This document shows, piece by piece, positions 34,901 through 47,028 of a stretch of 64,000 nt of DNA. Made by a program: the position numbers and the translations under genes. Source of the stretch: Coffea arabica (taxonomy: Eukaryota > Streptophyta > Magnoliopsida > Gentianales > Rubiaceae); the NCBI RefSeq assembly GCF_036785885.1, contig NC_092316.1, positions 17,105,001-17,169,000 of the forward strand. The letters are read 5' to 3'. Each line of letters starts with the position of its first letter. The first letter of the stretch is position 1. Under the pieces are notes generated by a model that worked only from the letters and a program-made list of their open reading frames with translations, was not told the origin of the DNA and did not search any database.

Positions 34901-37900
34901 GAATTTTCTTGTTTAAAAAAAAAAGAAAATGAAAAAAAGACATGTATACAAGAAAAAAGTTAACTAACATCCAAAAACAGCAATTAAATAAAATGGAGAA
35001 AGGACAAACCATGGGCCATGTCTAAAATATCTCTGTACAGCAATGTAAGCAGCCTGAAACATCCTCCAAAACTCATCCCTCCCAAAAAGAATGTGAGCTT
35101 TAAGAAGGTACTCATAGAATGAGTCAACCCCTAGAAGTACCACGATAAAAACACAAGCAGGGGCAAGAAAAAAAGTGATATGAAATATGCCATAAGAAAC
35201 TGAAAGTGATCTAGACATTAAATAGACTTTGATTACTTTGAGTAACAGATGTTACTAAATTGACCATAGCAGTCTTATAAACAATTTATGCAAGCTAGCA
35301 ACCAAAATAAAACACATACCAGCTCCAATTCCAGATGAGTGTTCTATCCATTCTCCAGTCACCACATCCAGGGTAGTACCAAGAAGATTTAACGAACTCC
35401 GCATGCTCCACAACTTACGAAGAGCACGCAAAGCAGCGGACTCAAATCTTGGATCACCAGTTAAACGTGACAATGCTCCCATTTCAAGGATCAAAGACCC
35501 TAAAATATGACAAGGATAAAAACCAATTTCAGGACAAAGAACTCCAACAACAACAGTAAAAGGCATGCTGGACGTGGGTGACAATATAAAACAGGGGGGG
35601 AGAGAGAGAGTACTTACCACAGCCAGATGTGCTCGTTTCAGTAGTCTCATTCTCCATTACTCCATACTGTCCACAGAATAATGTAATGATGTGGTTTTAC
35701 AAATCCATCTTTCACACTGACATAATTACAAACAGGAACATATGCGAATCTAAACTCGAGATTTGCATGCATATATCTTTGCATCTGTGCTATGTGTATG
35801 CAAGCACATCTGTGCTATGTGAATGCAAACACAAAATATGTATGTAATATAGAGCTACAAAGATCTTGAATTATATCCAACTGTCTGGCCAAAGAGATCT
35901 TGACAATTATATTAATAAGAAAACATATGATAATGAATAACTTGAATCCTATTCTGTTTTTGCTCCAAAAACACCCCATACAGCTTAGTTTGGATTTTGA
36001 TGACTTCACAGTTACAGCATTTAGTAAATAATGCCCTATGTTCCAAATGGTGTAAAATTTGCCATCTTCGAGAGCACCAAACTTAGAGAGGACAACCCAA
36101 ATAAGATTGTAAGACAGTTGCTCAATGATTTTCTATGGGTTGGCACCATTAATATCATGTGATGCTAGATACTAACATTTTAACTATCCCAGGAAGAGTA
36201 TCTTGCTCTTTGCTTGCAGTAGTTTGATGCAATGGTTGCGCCATTTTGTTGAACTTTCAAGCAAAAAACAAGATAATTTCCATTACCCATGGCTGGTTTG
36301 CAGCCAAAATACTTTTGAAGTTGATCAGTGCAACATATTTTCTTCCCTCCCCATGCCCAACACACTTTCCTCGCCCAAAATGCCAACATTTATTAGCACC
36401 CTAAACATAGTCTAATTTCTTTACATGGGCTTGCTAACACTGCAAAATTCAAACCCTTTAGCAGTAGAAGATTAAAAATCTAAGCCCTGATGATTTGGCA
36501 ACAGAAGGTTGAAAACCTAAGCCCTCAAGCTAAAACAACTTATACTATACAATCAAACATGCCTCAACTCCTTTTTTTTTTGTATTTAAAACAAAAGATA
36601 CAGGCCAGATAACAGGAGGTGACAAAGATTTTTAGACCGAAATTCAGCCCAAAGGTATTGACAAATGCTTCAATATTATGCAGATTATTTTCCGTAAGTT
36701 AACAAAAGAAGTGAGCAACTAAGGTACTTGAAGCAGAGTGGTAGGAAATACCTTTAAATTAATCCAAGCATATGGCAATCCAGTTGGAGTATCAAATGCA
36801 GGTAAAAAGCGCCTTCCCAAATTCTCAGCCAGATCAAGGAGCTGATTCTTATAAGTTCCTTGAACTAACCTGTTTTTTGTAGAATCAGTTGCAAGTATAT
36901 GAGCAGAAACAAGTCCTCCAAGAACTCTTATGTTGCCCTACAGAATAGCAATCAACAGGAAAGACAAGTATCAAAATACTTCATTTGGAACTCAATCCAA
37001 GATAGATATTGTCCTTAATTGAGTGATCGAAACTTTAAAATAATGTTATCAATGGTCAAATTATTGATTTCGTCCAGCATTAGGCTAGGATAAATCAAGT
37101 TTCCTTCAATACTGTAACTCAATTTGGGTATATAAATGAAGCAAGCAATCTGTCACCTCAAAAAGATTTATCCTTGCATCAACATCAAATGTCAGATTTT
37201 CAGACAGCCAAAAAACTCCTTTCTCAAACTCAGTTTGGTTACCCAGGACAACAAGGCTGAGACAACAAAGAAAATCAGAAAAGTTAGGCAGCATAACATA
37301 TTTCCAGCTCTACGAATGTATGGAAAAAATTTAAATAATTAACAAGAAAAAAACTCAGCCTAAGGACCTAAAAGATAAGAACGTATCACCAGCCATTGCC
37401 ATCAAAAATTTGGCAGGCAAGGATATTACCAAACCTGGATAATGATTCTATAAGTGAGAGAGCTGATCCTTTGTACTGTTCTGGTAGATATTCCAGCTGA
37501 AAGGAGAGAGTAGATATAGTTAAGATTTGCTTCCACATTATTTTGACAGGCATCCACAAAATATAATTACCTTCAGATTTCCAAGCTCACTAAGCGAATC
37601 TGTGAAAGTTTTGGTCAGAGGTTTCAGCTCATCATGCTGGAAAACAACTCGAAATCAATCATTGTAGGATAGAACTTCACACAAGAGTCCATCATACTAT
37701 ACCAAAGTCATAAGACATGTGCCTTAAGAATACAGGAAAAGGAAGCTCAAACTCACCGGAAATGCATAGGTCATGTAGTTGTCATAAGCATGGTAAAACC
37801 TGATCCAGAAGTAAACAATTATACCATTTACTAACTGCATGCCACAAAATGTTAAGATATTCATGCACATATTTCTCTCAATCCCCCATTCTAATTTTTG

Positions 37901-39777
37901 TTTTTCATTCTCACAAGTTTTTCTTCAACATACAAACAAAGAGAGATATAAAAGACTATTATTCGCAATAAACTCCTCAAATAGCTCAACATATGCATAG
38001 AAATTAAGGATCAAACCATTACTAGTAAACAGCATTTGGCAAATGCTCTTTTGAATAGGAATGTATCAACCAAGAACCATGAAAGGAACTGCTGAAGTTG
38101 GTTTTACAATCGTTGCTTCTCTAATGTAAGAAAAACTGTTGCAGTACTCAAGCTATTTTTTCTTAACTTTGCTGATTAATACCCATGTAAATGAAGATTC
38201 TCCTGAAACCAAGTTACAATGTAAAAGAGACTTCAATTTCCCGACAAAATTTAACCTGCTGCTAGCCAACAAGTTGCTGCTTTTATATTCCGCAAATCCA
38301 CTGCCTTGTGAAAGCATGAAAGGAAATAGCACTGTCATTATCGTAATACCAGGAATGAAATCAAAGAGGGATGCTCCTGCCAGAGTAAAGAAGTCTGCAA
38401 TTGCAAAGATACCTCCAGAAGAAATTAAATTTTCGGAAATCAATGTATTTTCCTTGTGTCATTGTCCTAAAAGCCCCAAACATATGCAGATAACTACATA
38501 GCACCCCTAATGATTTTCTTTAAGCTTTTTGAGGCAACCATGTAAGAGTTACCACCTATTCCATATTCTGTATCAGCCAGCCAAGTGAACATTAACATGA
38601 TTGTAAGGTTACTTCGTGCTAAACTGTCACATCTTAGATGTACTAGATGAAAGGAGATTTATCCACTATCAACATCAAAGCTCTATGTGTTTTGTGCTTC
38701 TGAGTCACGAACTTATGGCAATTATGACTAAGGACCTCCGGACAAACTATCTCACTTCACATCTTATAGCCTCCTTCTAGCCAAGTCATGAACAATGTCC
38801 AAGTCCAAAAGCATACAAGCAAAATCCTTTCCCAGAAAACAGCTTAGCAGTTAGATTTGTAGTACCAAGTCAAGATAAATTTATATGGGAATCCAATTAA
38901 TCCAAGGTACCATAGCCACCAGTTTCGTCAACTTGTGCACCATAACCTTTAATTGCTTCATGCAAATTTCTAACAACTCGCGTAGGCAAAACTCTTGAAA
39001 CATCTTATTTGCCTAGGTCAGACAATCATCAGAATCATCACATTCAGAAACTACATGTCCTGTGGTCAATTGCATACAGATGAAAACATGAGGTAATCTA
39101 TAAACAATCAGTAGAAATTTCATGTAATAAATTGACAATTCAACACATATGCAAATAAATCAAGCATAACAAAAAACATTCCATGTAGATAATGGTCCCG
39201 TAAAAAAGGCTGGCCATCCAAAAAAATTCATGGTAATACAATAGCACTCTATAGTATTCATCCTTTTTACAAACAAAATCCAAAACTTACCGCATGACTT
39301 TCCAGCACATTCATGATTTTAAAAAAAAATCTTCATTTTAAATATCACGACAAATTGGTCCACCATGGAAAGCTGAATATGATCTCCTAAAAGTAAACCA
39401 ATTAAACAGTAAACTTCTCCACCTTACATGAATAACAGATACCCAGAAACACTAAGAGTTTGTTCTAGTAACTAAAACAGGTAAACAGCTTAGATTGTAC
39501 AAAATTTGATAAGGGGTCATCAGTTTAACATTTTATTATGGCCGCTTTTGGAGAAAAGGGTCGTTGAGCATGGATTAAAAGCTTACATTTTGCGAACCTT
39601 TTCACTCATTCGTTTTCGCTTTGCTGCTAAAAGGCTATAGGAATCCAGCTCGGAATGGGATATCTGAAAGAAGCTGGGAAATATCAGCAGAAACAATATA
39701 ACCCATGTCAAGATTTTGCAAGGCAACATCAACTTGTACCGGTTAGTCAACAAAAATTCTGCCTTCCTGCCTTCCAT
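31925..39777 (-). CDS. MNS5: alpha-mannosidase-like protein MNS5 (EDEM type, GH47), 15 exons
   Basis: An ER glycoprotein-processing protein of glycoside hydrolase family 47, EDEM group, which marks misfolded glycoproteins for degradation. My exon model (minus strand): 39777-39587, 37799-37757, 37636-37571, 37496-37435, 37256-37157, 36937-36752, 35666-35618, 35499-35320, 35130-35010, 34758-34677, 34605-34520, 34396-34296, 34206-34065, 33953-33803, 32194-31925. All introns are GT...AG and the total is 1830 nt, an exact 609 codons plus stop. Landmarks: hydrophobic segment near residues 22-37 ([16 protein letters not shown]); [74 protein letters not shown]. The C-terminal exon encodes a Cys-rich tail ([12 protein letters not shown]). 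The start at 39,777 gives 16 residues before a second in-frame Met, which would leave a more usual signal peptide; either may be used. No defect seen. Confidence 0.93.
32195..33802 (-). other. last intron of MNS5 (1.61 kb)
   Basis: Donor AAGGTGCTAG at 33,802 and acceptor TTTTGTTAG at 32,195 join codons in frame. The intron contains a run of G at about 33,198-33,207 and no recognisable nested gene. Confidence 0.75.
37800..39586 (-). other. first intron of MNS5 (1.79 kb)
   Basis: Donor ATGTAAGC at 39,586 and acceptor GATCAGG at 37,800. The only open stretches inside (about 38,140-38,500, both strands) overlap each other and match nothing I recognise, so I treat the interval as intron only. Confidence 0.8.
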
Positions 39778-40362
39778 AGAGTGAAGAAGACAAGGGAGCA
39801 AGGAGGGAAAATCTCAAGAGGTCTGGTGGGATTTTTGATAGTCTGGATTATGATTTAGGAGATCTGACAAGAATTCAAGAAACAAAGGGGAAGAAAATTT
39901 TTTGGTTTCCAGCAAAGCTTTTCATAGCTGGTCCAATCATTTTTAGCATAATTGCCTAGTCATTCTTCTTCATTCCCTTTGTTTGTTTTTCTTTCACCTT
40001 TTTCGTTTGGTAAATGGTCAATTTAGTCCCTCAATTTTGTCCTCTATCTTTTATTTAGGTGTTTTTAGTCCCTTAGCCGAATATTATGCCCTTGTTTGGC
40101 AAGTAAAAGTTTTTTTATCAAGTTTGTCTGATACAAGTTATAGTCAAAAAATTTCTCAAAGTTTTTAAACTATATATTTCAAAATTTCTTAAAGTTTTTA
40201 AACTATACATTTCAAAATATCCAAAAATTTCCACACTTCAAAAAAATTTTCTACAACTTCTACACTAAGCTACAATAAAGTTTTAGACAAACACCTAAAA
40301 AACTCACTTGCCAAACGGAGTTAATTAGTTGCCAATTTTAACCCTTTTTTGGCAGTATTATC
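39778..40362 (-). promoter_or_regulatory. MNS5 upstream region
   Basis: The interval upstream of the MNS5 start holds the presumed promoter and 5' UTR but I cannot point to a firm TATA box. Its distal half is occupied by a small MITE (40,087-40,325), and a hAT element begins at 40,363. Confidence 0.35.
40087..40325. mobile_element. MITE with TTGTTTGGCAAGT ends
   Basis: GCCCTTGTTTGGCAAGT at the left and ACTTGCCAAACGGAGTT at the right are inverted. Inside is a repeated phrase, AAGTTTTTAAACTATA, at about 40,158 and 40,193. No coding content and no certain target duplication. Confidence 0.7.
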
Positions 40363-41074
40363 TAGGAATGACAACGGAACGGATTTGGGACAGAAAAGCC
40401 CCGCTGCCCACTACTTCCCCTCGCCTCGGCCAACTTCCCCCACGGGGGCACCTATGGGGTTAATAAAAATTTGTGATATAATTTTATTGTAGTTAAATTT
40501 TAACAAATAATTAAGTATTAAAATATCAATATATTACCAAATCATTATCCATTATAATTTACAATTGAAACTCATAAAAATAATCAAACAAAAATTATTT
40601 GAATACAATCCAACATGATGAAACAAATACAACTAAAATAGTCAAGTTTTCACTTTTGAAATAAATACAATCACTAAATCATTATTATTTTTTCTTTGAG
40701 AAAAAAGTGTTATTGTGTTAAGTGTAATTAGGAATTTAGTATAAATGTATTAGTAAATCTAGTATAACTAATTAATAATTTTTATTAGTAGACATGTATA
40801 ATTATTAGTATAATTGATAATATCAAATATATTATATATACTAATATACATTATATAATACTTATAACTAATAATATCATTATTATAAATTTGTAACTAA
40901 TTAAATTAAATATTATATATACACATATAAATATATAACTATATATATATATGTATATTTAAACGGGGGCTGGTAGGGGAGTATACCCCTGCCTCCTGCG
41001 CCGTTTCTTAACGGGAGAAAAAATTCTCCCCCGTCCCGCCCCATTAGACCCCCACGAGCAGGTGCCCGCCCCTA
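40363..41074. mobile_element. 712-bp hAT-type non-autonomous element
   Basis: Ends TAGGAATGAC... and ...CGCCCCTA are inverted. G/C-rich subterminal blocks (GGGGCACCTATGGGG; CCCGTCCCGCCCC) flank an AT-rich core. Flanks GTATTATC (40,355-40,362) and GCATTATC (41,075-41,082) match 7 of 8 bases, giving an 8-bp target duplication. The G-rich fragments at 580-712 and 12,865-13,002 belong to the same family by composition and end motif. Confidence 0.8.
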
Positions 41075-41264
41075 GCATTATCAATTAGAATATTTCTGGC
41101 ACAAAAATCACCACCAAGTTGAAGGCCAAATAGAAAATATAAGTTAGGGTCATTATAAAACAATTAAGAAGTATTTTTATTGAATAGAGGACTAAAGTTA
41201 AAGAGCGGTTAAGATGTTTAATCGGTAGGTAAATATAAAAAAGTTTAAAATGTAAAACACAAAT

Positions 41265-41660
41265 GAAAAGTTGTATTTTTGTTTTTCCAGTGATTGGATC
41301 ATTTTACCTTCTATGATAAGGACACAAAACCACCAGCCCAGGCACCACCAATGCATTAAGGCTTGGTGGGGTGGAAGACCTCCCACCAATTTGCCACAAT
41401 TAAATGTGGCCTTGCTTAAAAAATCCAAACGGGTGCGTAATGTACCCGTCTGATCCGGTGGTGGTTCAGTCTCCTCCGAGTTACTCTAAGATCTCTTTAA
41501 GCCATTCCCATCCCCATAGTATAGAAACTATCGTATTGACCAAAAAAAAAAAAAAAAGATGAGGACACAAAATGATATGACACCAAAAAGAAAAGTTGTA
41601 TTTTTGTTTTTTTAGTGATTGGATCATTTTACCCTCTATGACAAGGACACAAAATAATAT
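41265..41660. repeat. local duplication interrupted by a SINE
   Basis: AAAAGTTGTATTTTTGTTTT ... GTGATTGGATCATTTTACC ... AAGGACACAAAA occurs at about 41,265-41,329 and again at about 41,590-41,657. The SINE at 41,330-41,557 lies between the two copies. Confidence 0.8.
41330..41557 (+). mobile_element. SINE with 15-bp target duplication
   Basis: The body carries GGCTTGGTGGGGTGGAAGAC near its start and GATCCGGTGGTGGTTCAGTC in the middle, ending in GTATTGACC and a 16-base A-run. GATAAGGACACAAAA (41,315-41,329) and GATGAGGACACAAAA (41,558-41,572) flank it with one mismatch. The tail composition (ACTCTAAGATCTCTTTAAGC) differs from the other SINEs here, so this is a separate family. Confidence 0.75.
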
Positions 41661-42440
41661 AACATCAAAAGGAGATTGAACCTAGGACTTCTAAGTACTG
41701 ATGTTTCAATTACAACCATTAAACCAAAACCTCCTCAATATCTCCCTTTTACATGCAATATAGATATCTATTTCCAATTAAGAATAAAAAATCATGTCTC
41801 CTATAACTCACCCATATTATAGCTAACTTTACTTAGGCATGAGTAAATTAAAAAAACAATTAAGTCAAAATAATTTTATGTGTTTATAATAGATTGTACA
41901 ATTTGCAAAATAATTTTCGGATGAACTCAGTACCATATTTTATTAGACAATTTTGCACCATTTTGTACTATTAGTCATAATGAACATAAAAACAATTTCT
42001 TGGTGGCGGATTTAATGATGCTAATTAAAAATACATGTAATTTAGTTGATCCTCCACTACCACACAAGCCTTTTTTTTCCTAACAAATCTCATTAAAATC
42101 AAAATTACAATAATCCTTACAAAATTTTCTTGACAAATTTAATGTATTAATTTTCTTTAATAAATGTAATATATAGTCAAGAAACCATTTTAGAATCCCT
42201 AAATATCAAGTTTCTACCATTGTTTAATATCAATGATACTATGTTGAAATAATTATCTTTTCACCATCGGCTAAGTAAATTTAATTATTTGTATTCATAA
42301 TATTCTTTTTCTGTTGAATAACTCGCCATGGGAGGAAGAAGACAATTCTTGTTTGCTGGTAACAAAAACAGGAAAGGTGCTCGACCTAGGTTTTTAGCTG
42401 TCACGCTAACCCTAAATCATCTTTCCATAGCCATAAAAAA
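41661..42440. other. AT-rich intergenic DNA
   Basis: I see no gene or ordered repeat in this stretch. Confidence 0.45.
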
Positions 42441-42449
42441 AAAATGCTC

Positions 42450-43560
42450 GTATTGGTAAAGTCCTACAAAGTAGAGGATCTGGAGGTGATCTTTGCAATC
42501 TCCTGTCATGTTGCTAAGATTAAGGAATACCCAAGAGTGATGAGACAAGCCCGGGAAACCACTGGCCAATGGTTCAGTGGCCACCAGGAAGGGACTTAAG
42601 TCCCTCCTTGGGCCGTTGGTGAGGGTTCAAACCTCACCAGCAGCGAAAAAAATCTAAGGATTGTGCCATAGCACTCCCTTGGTCTAGTTGGATCCGTATA
42701 TCCACTAGCCCCTACCACAACCTCCTTAGGCTCCCCCTCCCCCTAGATTAGGATAGAATAGGTTATACAAATGTATCGTTGCTGACAAAAAAAAAAAAAG
42801 ATGAGAAAAGCCCGGGAAATGACGGTAGACAAATAGAAAAATTCTGAAAAGGTGCTATTGAAGCCCAGCATACTTTTTTTTTTTACTTAGGGGCATCCCA
42901 ATCTTTTGTTTAGACTAATTCCTTAAAGGAGTGTAGAACCTTGCCCTAAGAATACACAACGAGATAACGCAAAGGGGTCCAGTACGGGATCTTGGTAACT
43001 ACCAGGTTATAGAACCAGTGCAACTACTCGCGGGGCGGTAAAATCCAGAGAGATTGGTAAGTTGAAGCGTGATTGGTTAGTTGAAGTTCTCTTTCAACTC
43101 ATTGTTCTACATGATTTGTGCGAAGAAGATGCAACTCTGATTTCCGGAGTTTCACAGCTACCAAATTTGAAGAGTACTTCGTCACTACTTAGTTTTAGGT
43201 TTGTTTAGTTTTGGGTTGATAGTTTTAATAAGGGTGCAATATGACAAATGCATTTCTATATAAACAAACAAAATAATTTTTAGTTGTCATTGAAGCTAAA
43301 TGAAAAGATTTTCGTATTGTCCCTATTCAAGTGGCGGTGCTTTAAATTTTCAATATTATAAAAGTAAATCAAGGAATTCAAGAAAAATTAGTGAGGACAA
43401 TATAGAGGGTAAAGGAGGTTTTAAAAATTTCAAGGGTGCAAATATAAGACAAACTAAAAAAATTCCAAACTTTTACTAGTCAAATTCCTAGATTTTTAAA
43501 GTTCAGAGCTGCAATTGCCCTCCCTAATCATAACATACCTCTTAGGGAGATGGCATCCTA
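42450..43560 (+). pseudogene. gene-end fragment, paralogous to 56,450-57,175
   Basis: The sequence resembles 56,450-57,175 over most of its length, starting at AAGTCCTAC.AAGTAGAGGAT and including TGCTAAGATTAAGGAATACC, CTATTGAAGCCCAGCATACT, GTGCGAAGAAGATGCAACTC and GATGGCATCCTATTCAACT. In the relative at 56.5 kb the first ~110 bp reads as a C-terminal exon ending in a stop. Here that exon is interrupted by a SINE (42,559-42,799). A further ~180-bp section at about 42,870-43,060 is not shared. I do not recognise the parent gene. Confidence 0.6.
42559..42799 (+). mobile_element. tRNA-derived SINE with 20-bp target duplication
   Basis: A box-like TGGTTCAGTGGCC and B box GGGTTCAAACCTCACC are followed by a C-rich body (GGCTCCCCCTCCCCCTAG) and a 13-base A-run. 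The 20-base flanks GATGAGACAAGCCCGGGAAA (42,539-42,558) and GATGAGAAAAGCCCGGGAAA (42,800-42,819) differ at one position. It interrupts the coding-like exon that is intact at 56.46-56.57 kb. Confidence 0.92.
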
Positions 43561-43574
43561 TTCAACTGAACAGT

Positions 43575-44450
43575 ATAAATAGTATGTAATAGATATCTAC
43601 TTGTTTTACCTAAATAAATTAATTGTAGTTGTAAGTAAAATCAAATAGAGATATATTATATGATATTCGTACTGTTCAGGTAAAATCAAATAGATATGTA
43701 CATGGATTTAGAAAAACAAAATTTGATCGTACACATGATTAATGAGGGATGAAAAAATTCATTTTGTGACATGCGTACCAATAGTTTTTTCTTGTTTATG
43801 AAAATTCATGTATATGTCTATTTGATTCACTTGTAATATCTACTTGATTTCATCTAAATAAACTAATTGTAGTTGTAATTAAAATCAAATAGAGATATAT
43901 TATATGATATTCGTACTGCTTAGGTGAAATCAAATAAATATATACATGGATTTAGAAAAAAAATTTTGATCGTACATATGATCAATGAGGAATGAAAAAA
44001 TTCATTTTGTGACATGCGTACCAATAGTTTTTTCTTGTTTATGAAAATTCATGTATATGTTTATTTGATTCACCTGAATAGTACAAAGAACATGTAATAT
44101 CTCTATATTTAATTTCACCTGAACAAACTGGTTAGGTGGTACGAGGGAGGGAGTGTATCTGTGAGGTCTCAAGTTCGAACCCTCTTGCTTAAGTTAGAGA
44201 TATTACATACTATTCATACTATTCAAGTGAAATCAAATAGATATATACATAGGTTTAAAAAGAAAGTTATTCATACACATGATCAACGAAGGATGAAAAA
44301 TTCATTTCATGAAATGGGAAGGATAAAATAATTTATTTTGTGAAATATGAGGGGTAAAATTAAATAGATATATACATGGGTTTAAAAAAACAAAATTATT
44401 CATACACATGATCAATAAATGATGAAAAAATTCATTTTGTGAAACATGAG
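43575..44450. repeat. ~243-bp tandem repeats
   Basis: AATTGTAGTTGTAA.TAAAATC and GATATATTATATGATATTCG begin two full units about 243 bp apart (near 43,617 and 43,860). Both contain GTGACATGCGTACCAATAG and TATGAAAATTCATGTATATG. Two shorter derivatives follow at about 44,200-44,330 and 44,355-44,450 (ATAGATATATACAT, ATTCATACACATGATCAA). A short tRNA-like segment interrupts them near 44,118-44,185. Confidence 0.8.
44118..44185 (+). mobile_element. possible short SINE fragment
   Basis: CTGGTTAGGTGGTACGAGGG resembles an A box and CAAGTTCGAACCCTC a B box. It lacks a terminal A-run and a target duplication. Its spacing and wording resemble the SINE at 29,710-29,799. Confidence 0.5.
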
Positions 44451-45320
44451 AGATGAAAAAATTCGTATTATAAAATATGAGGGATTATGGATTGGATTAT
44501 GTGAAATTTGATTTGATAATTTTGCCCGCCAAAAATGATCACGTGTAAGGCACATGATGAATTCCAGCAAAAAATTAGTCGAAAACCTAGATAGGAACAA
44601 AAAATGACCAATGTAAATTTATAAAAGATGTAAAATTTTACTTTTAAAAGTGAGGGGTGAAAAAAGTCATTTTGCAAAATGCGAGGGACGTTTTGAATTA
44701 TTTTTCCTTTTTGAAAAGATGGGACTAAGGAAGATTTCCTCTGAAAAAAAGAATTTATTTATTATATTGGTAAATAGTAGAATGACACACAATAATTACT
44801 AAAAAACGAAAGGAAGGTCTAGAAGGAAAAGTTGCCTCAGGCACTAAGATGGAGGGATTGTTATCAATCTTCTCCATATCTGCCAGGCATATACAATGGT
44901 TACATATTGGAGTAAACTTACCATAAGGTAAATGATAGAAATTCAGGAGGAAATTTAGAATAAAGTACACTGAGTTATAAAGAAAATTATAAAGTGGAAA
45001 AGATATTTTTAGCTATTAATGTACCTTTATACTTATAATTGGAAAGATTTGATTTATCATTTTATTTGTAATGCCAACAATCAATTACCAAGTGAGCAAC
45101 CATTTTTAAATTATTAAAAATAAGATTATTGAATTATTTTATTCTTTAATAAATTTGATTCATGTTATCCAATAGTTATATGCTAGTTAAATTCAAATGT
45201 TTAGATTTCTATGTCCAAATCCCTGCTTTGTTTCAAAATTTGAATTCATTTCAATCATTTATATTTCCAGTGCAACGCACAAGACTTAAAAAGCTAGTTG
45301 CCTACTAACATATCGTGGAG
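44451..45320. other. AT-rich intergenic DNA
   Basis: No gene is supported; several phrases at the left edge are diffuse extensions of the upstream tandem repeats. Confidence 0.4.
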
Positions 45321-45326
45321 TATAAT

Positions 45327-45860
45327 ACAGTATGTTTCTTTCTCTTTCAAGGGTTGTCTATCTCAGTTCCAAAAACATTATTTAGTTTATAGGAAGAAAA
45401 AGGTTAACAATTGAGTATGTTTCTTTCAAAATACATCAAGGATTTTCTATCTCAGTACAAACAACATTATCTGGTAGTTTATCAGGTAGAAAAAGGTTAA
45501 AATTATTGAGAGTGTTTCTTTCAAATTACATCAAGGGCTGTCCATTTCAAAACAAATAACATTATCTAGTTTATGAGGAAGAAAAAGGTTAAGATTGTTC
45601 ATATAAATTGCACATGTCCCTTCCCATTGAGTCCGAGCAATTAGCTAGTGACTTTCCCCTTTTTTAGAAGGCTCCCCTTTTCTTAAAAAAAAAAAAGGTC
45701 TTTTTAAGCAAAAATTGTCGAGTATGTTTGTTTCAAAATACATCAAGAGTTGTTGTCTATCTCAGTACAAATAACATTATCTGGGCTATCAAGAAGAAAA
45801 GGGTTAACATTGTTCATATCAATTGCACATGTCCCTTCCCATTGAGTCAGAGGATACTAA
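45327..45860. repeat. ~90-bp repeats with a split duplication
   Basis: GTATGTTTCTTTC..., then CATCAAGG...CTATCTCAGT and AACATTATCT...GAAGAAAAAGGTTAA occurs near 45,329, 45,415, 45,511 and 45,722. The longer phrase TTGCACATGTCCCTTCCCAT occurs after both the third and fourth copies (45,608 and 45,824), so a unit of about 215 bp was also duplicated. Confidence 0.75.
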
Positions 45861-46039
45861 AACCCATTATTTTCCAATTCTATTGACTATTGAATGGTCA
45901 GATACTAAAAGCCTACACACATCAAGAGAAGGAAGTAATCAGGAATTGTTATCCAAAGCCACAATAGGTTTGTCTATGTATGTGAGGAAATACTGAAACA
46001 GGTTCCACACTACCAAACCAATCTAAACAGGTTCCGCAT

Positions 46040-46471
46040 AGCTGCAATAATTTTGAGCATTAATATATTCTTGGGACCATAAGTAGGATTATTTTGATAG
46101 ATGTGCCTAACTCCATCTTGAATCCATAGCGGGAGCTTGGAAATTTCAGCAAAGGTTGGAGTTGTCTGGCATTGATTATTCCAAAATTGTACCACTTTTG
46201 AATAAAATTGCAATCACATCCCTGCACACAATTTATCCGAGAATAGATCCCCATGAAATCCATATAATATGTATCGGTATTTTGCAAGGCATATAATTCT
46301 CTCATAAGAGAATTGTATTCAGTGACGAGCGGATGCTCATTAATTATATTATTTAATATGGGTATCCTCTGAGATGTCTGTTTCCGGGTAAAATTCGGTC
46401 TCAAGAATATTCCATCATTGAGAGTATTTAATCCAGAACTCTCGGTCTGTTGACAATCTTCTTGTCCTGGT
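46040..46471 (-). pseudogene. pararetrovirus piece A: inverted transactivator-gene fragment
   Basis: The minus strand matches the middle of the transactivator-like genes at 47,009-48,131 and 52,891-53,928 (shared words include NEHPLVTEYNSLMREL). It is a fragment: both ends of the gene are missing, and a change at about 46,160-46,175 replaces several bases relative to the other copies and shifts the frame. The left boundary to host-like DNA is near 46,040. The right boundary near 46,471 passes through about 15 unmatched bases into piece B, which has the opposite orientation. It lacks any promoter and is a relic. Confidence 0.85.
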
Positions 46472-46486
46472 ATAAAGATTGGATTA

Positions 46487-47028
46487 GATTTTATTTGTAA
46501 CTTAGCAAATAAAAGAAAAGAATTACAAAAATTATTGAAGAAAAATAATAAATATGAATTTTCTGAAAATCATATTGCTTTAGTAAAGAGAATAAAAGAG
46601 AAATGTAAAAATTTACCTTTTTTAACTTTACCATCAGATGAAGATAATCTTATATTAGAAACTAATGCTTCTGAAGAAGTTTGGAGTGCAGTTTTAAAAA
46701 CAGAAAATAATTTATTATGTAGATATGCATCTGGAATGTTTTCAAATACGGAAAAAGATATCATATAAATGAAAAAGAATTACTTGCAGCAATAAGAGGT
46801 TGTCATAAATTTTATTACTTTTTATTATCTAAGAAATTTAAGTTAAGAACTGATAATTCTCAAGTGAGAGCATTTATTAAAAATAATATTAAACCTTTGC
46901 CCCAAAATAAAAGATTAATTAGATGGCAAATGGCATTATCTGAATTTATGATTGAAATTGAACTAATAAAGTCTGATGAGAATTGCCTTGCAGATTTTCT
47001 CACTAAAGATGGAAAGCCAAATGAATAA
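46487..47028 (+). pseudogene. 3' end of viral polymerase gene (connection region, RNase H)
   Basis: The segment encodes the end of the polymerase: a connection region (KKNNKYEFSENHI), then an RNase H domain with LETNASEEVWSAVL, where the usual first Asp is Asn, and LRTDNSQVRAF. A one-base loss near 46,757 shifts the frame between the two halves of RNase H and creates an early stop. The frame after the break runs to a TAA at 47,026-47,028, overlapping the next gene by 20 bases. The 5' end is lost at the junction with piece A. Confidence 0.88.

Noticed and set aside
38139..38501. 120-codon open frame (+) with a 96-codon frame on the other strand
   Set aside because: Lies wholly in the first intron of MNS5, overlaps an opposing frame, and has no recognisable domain.
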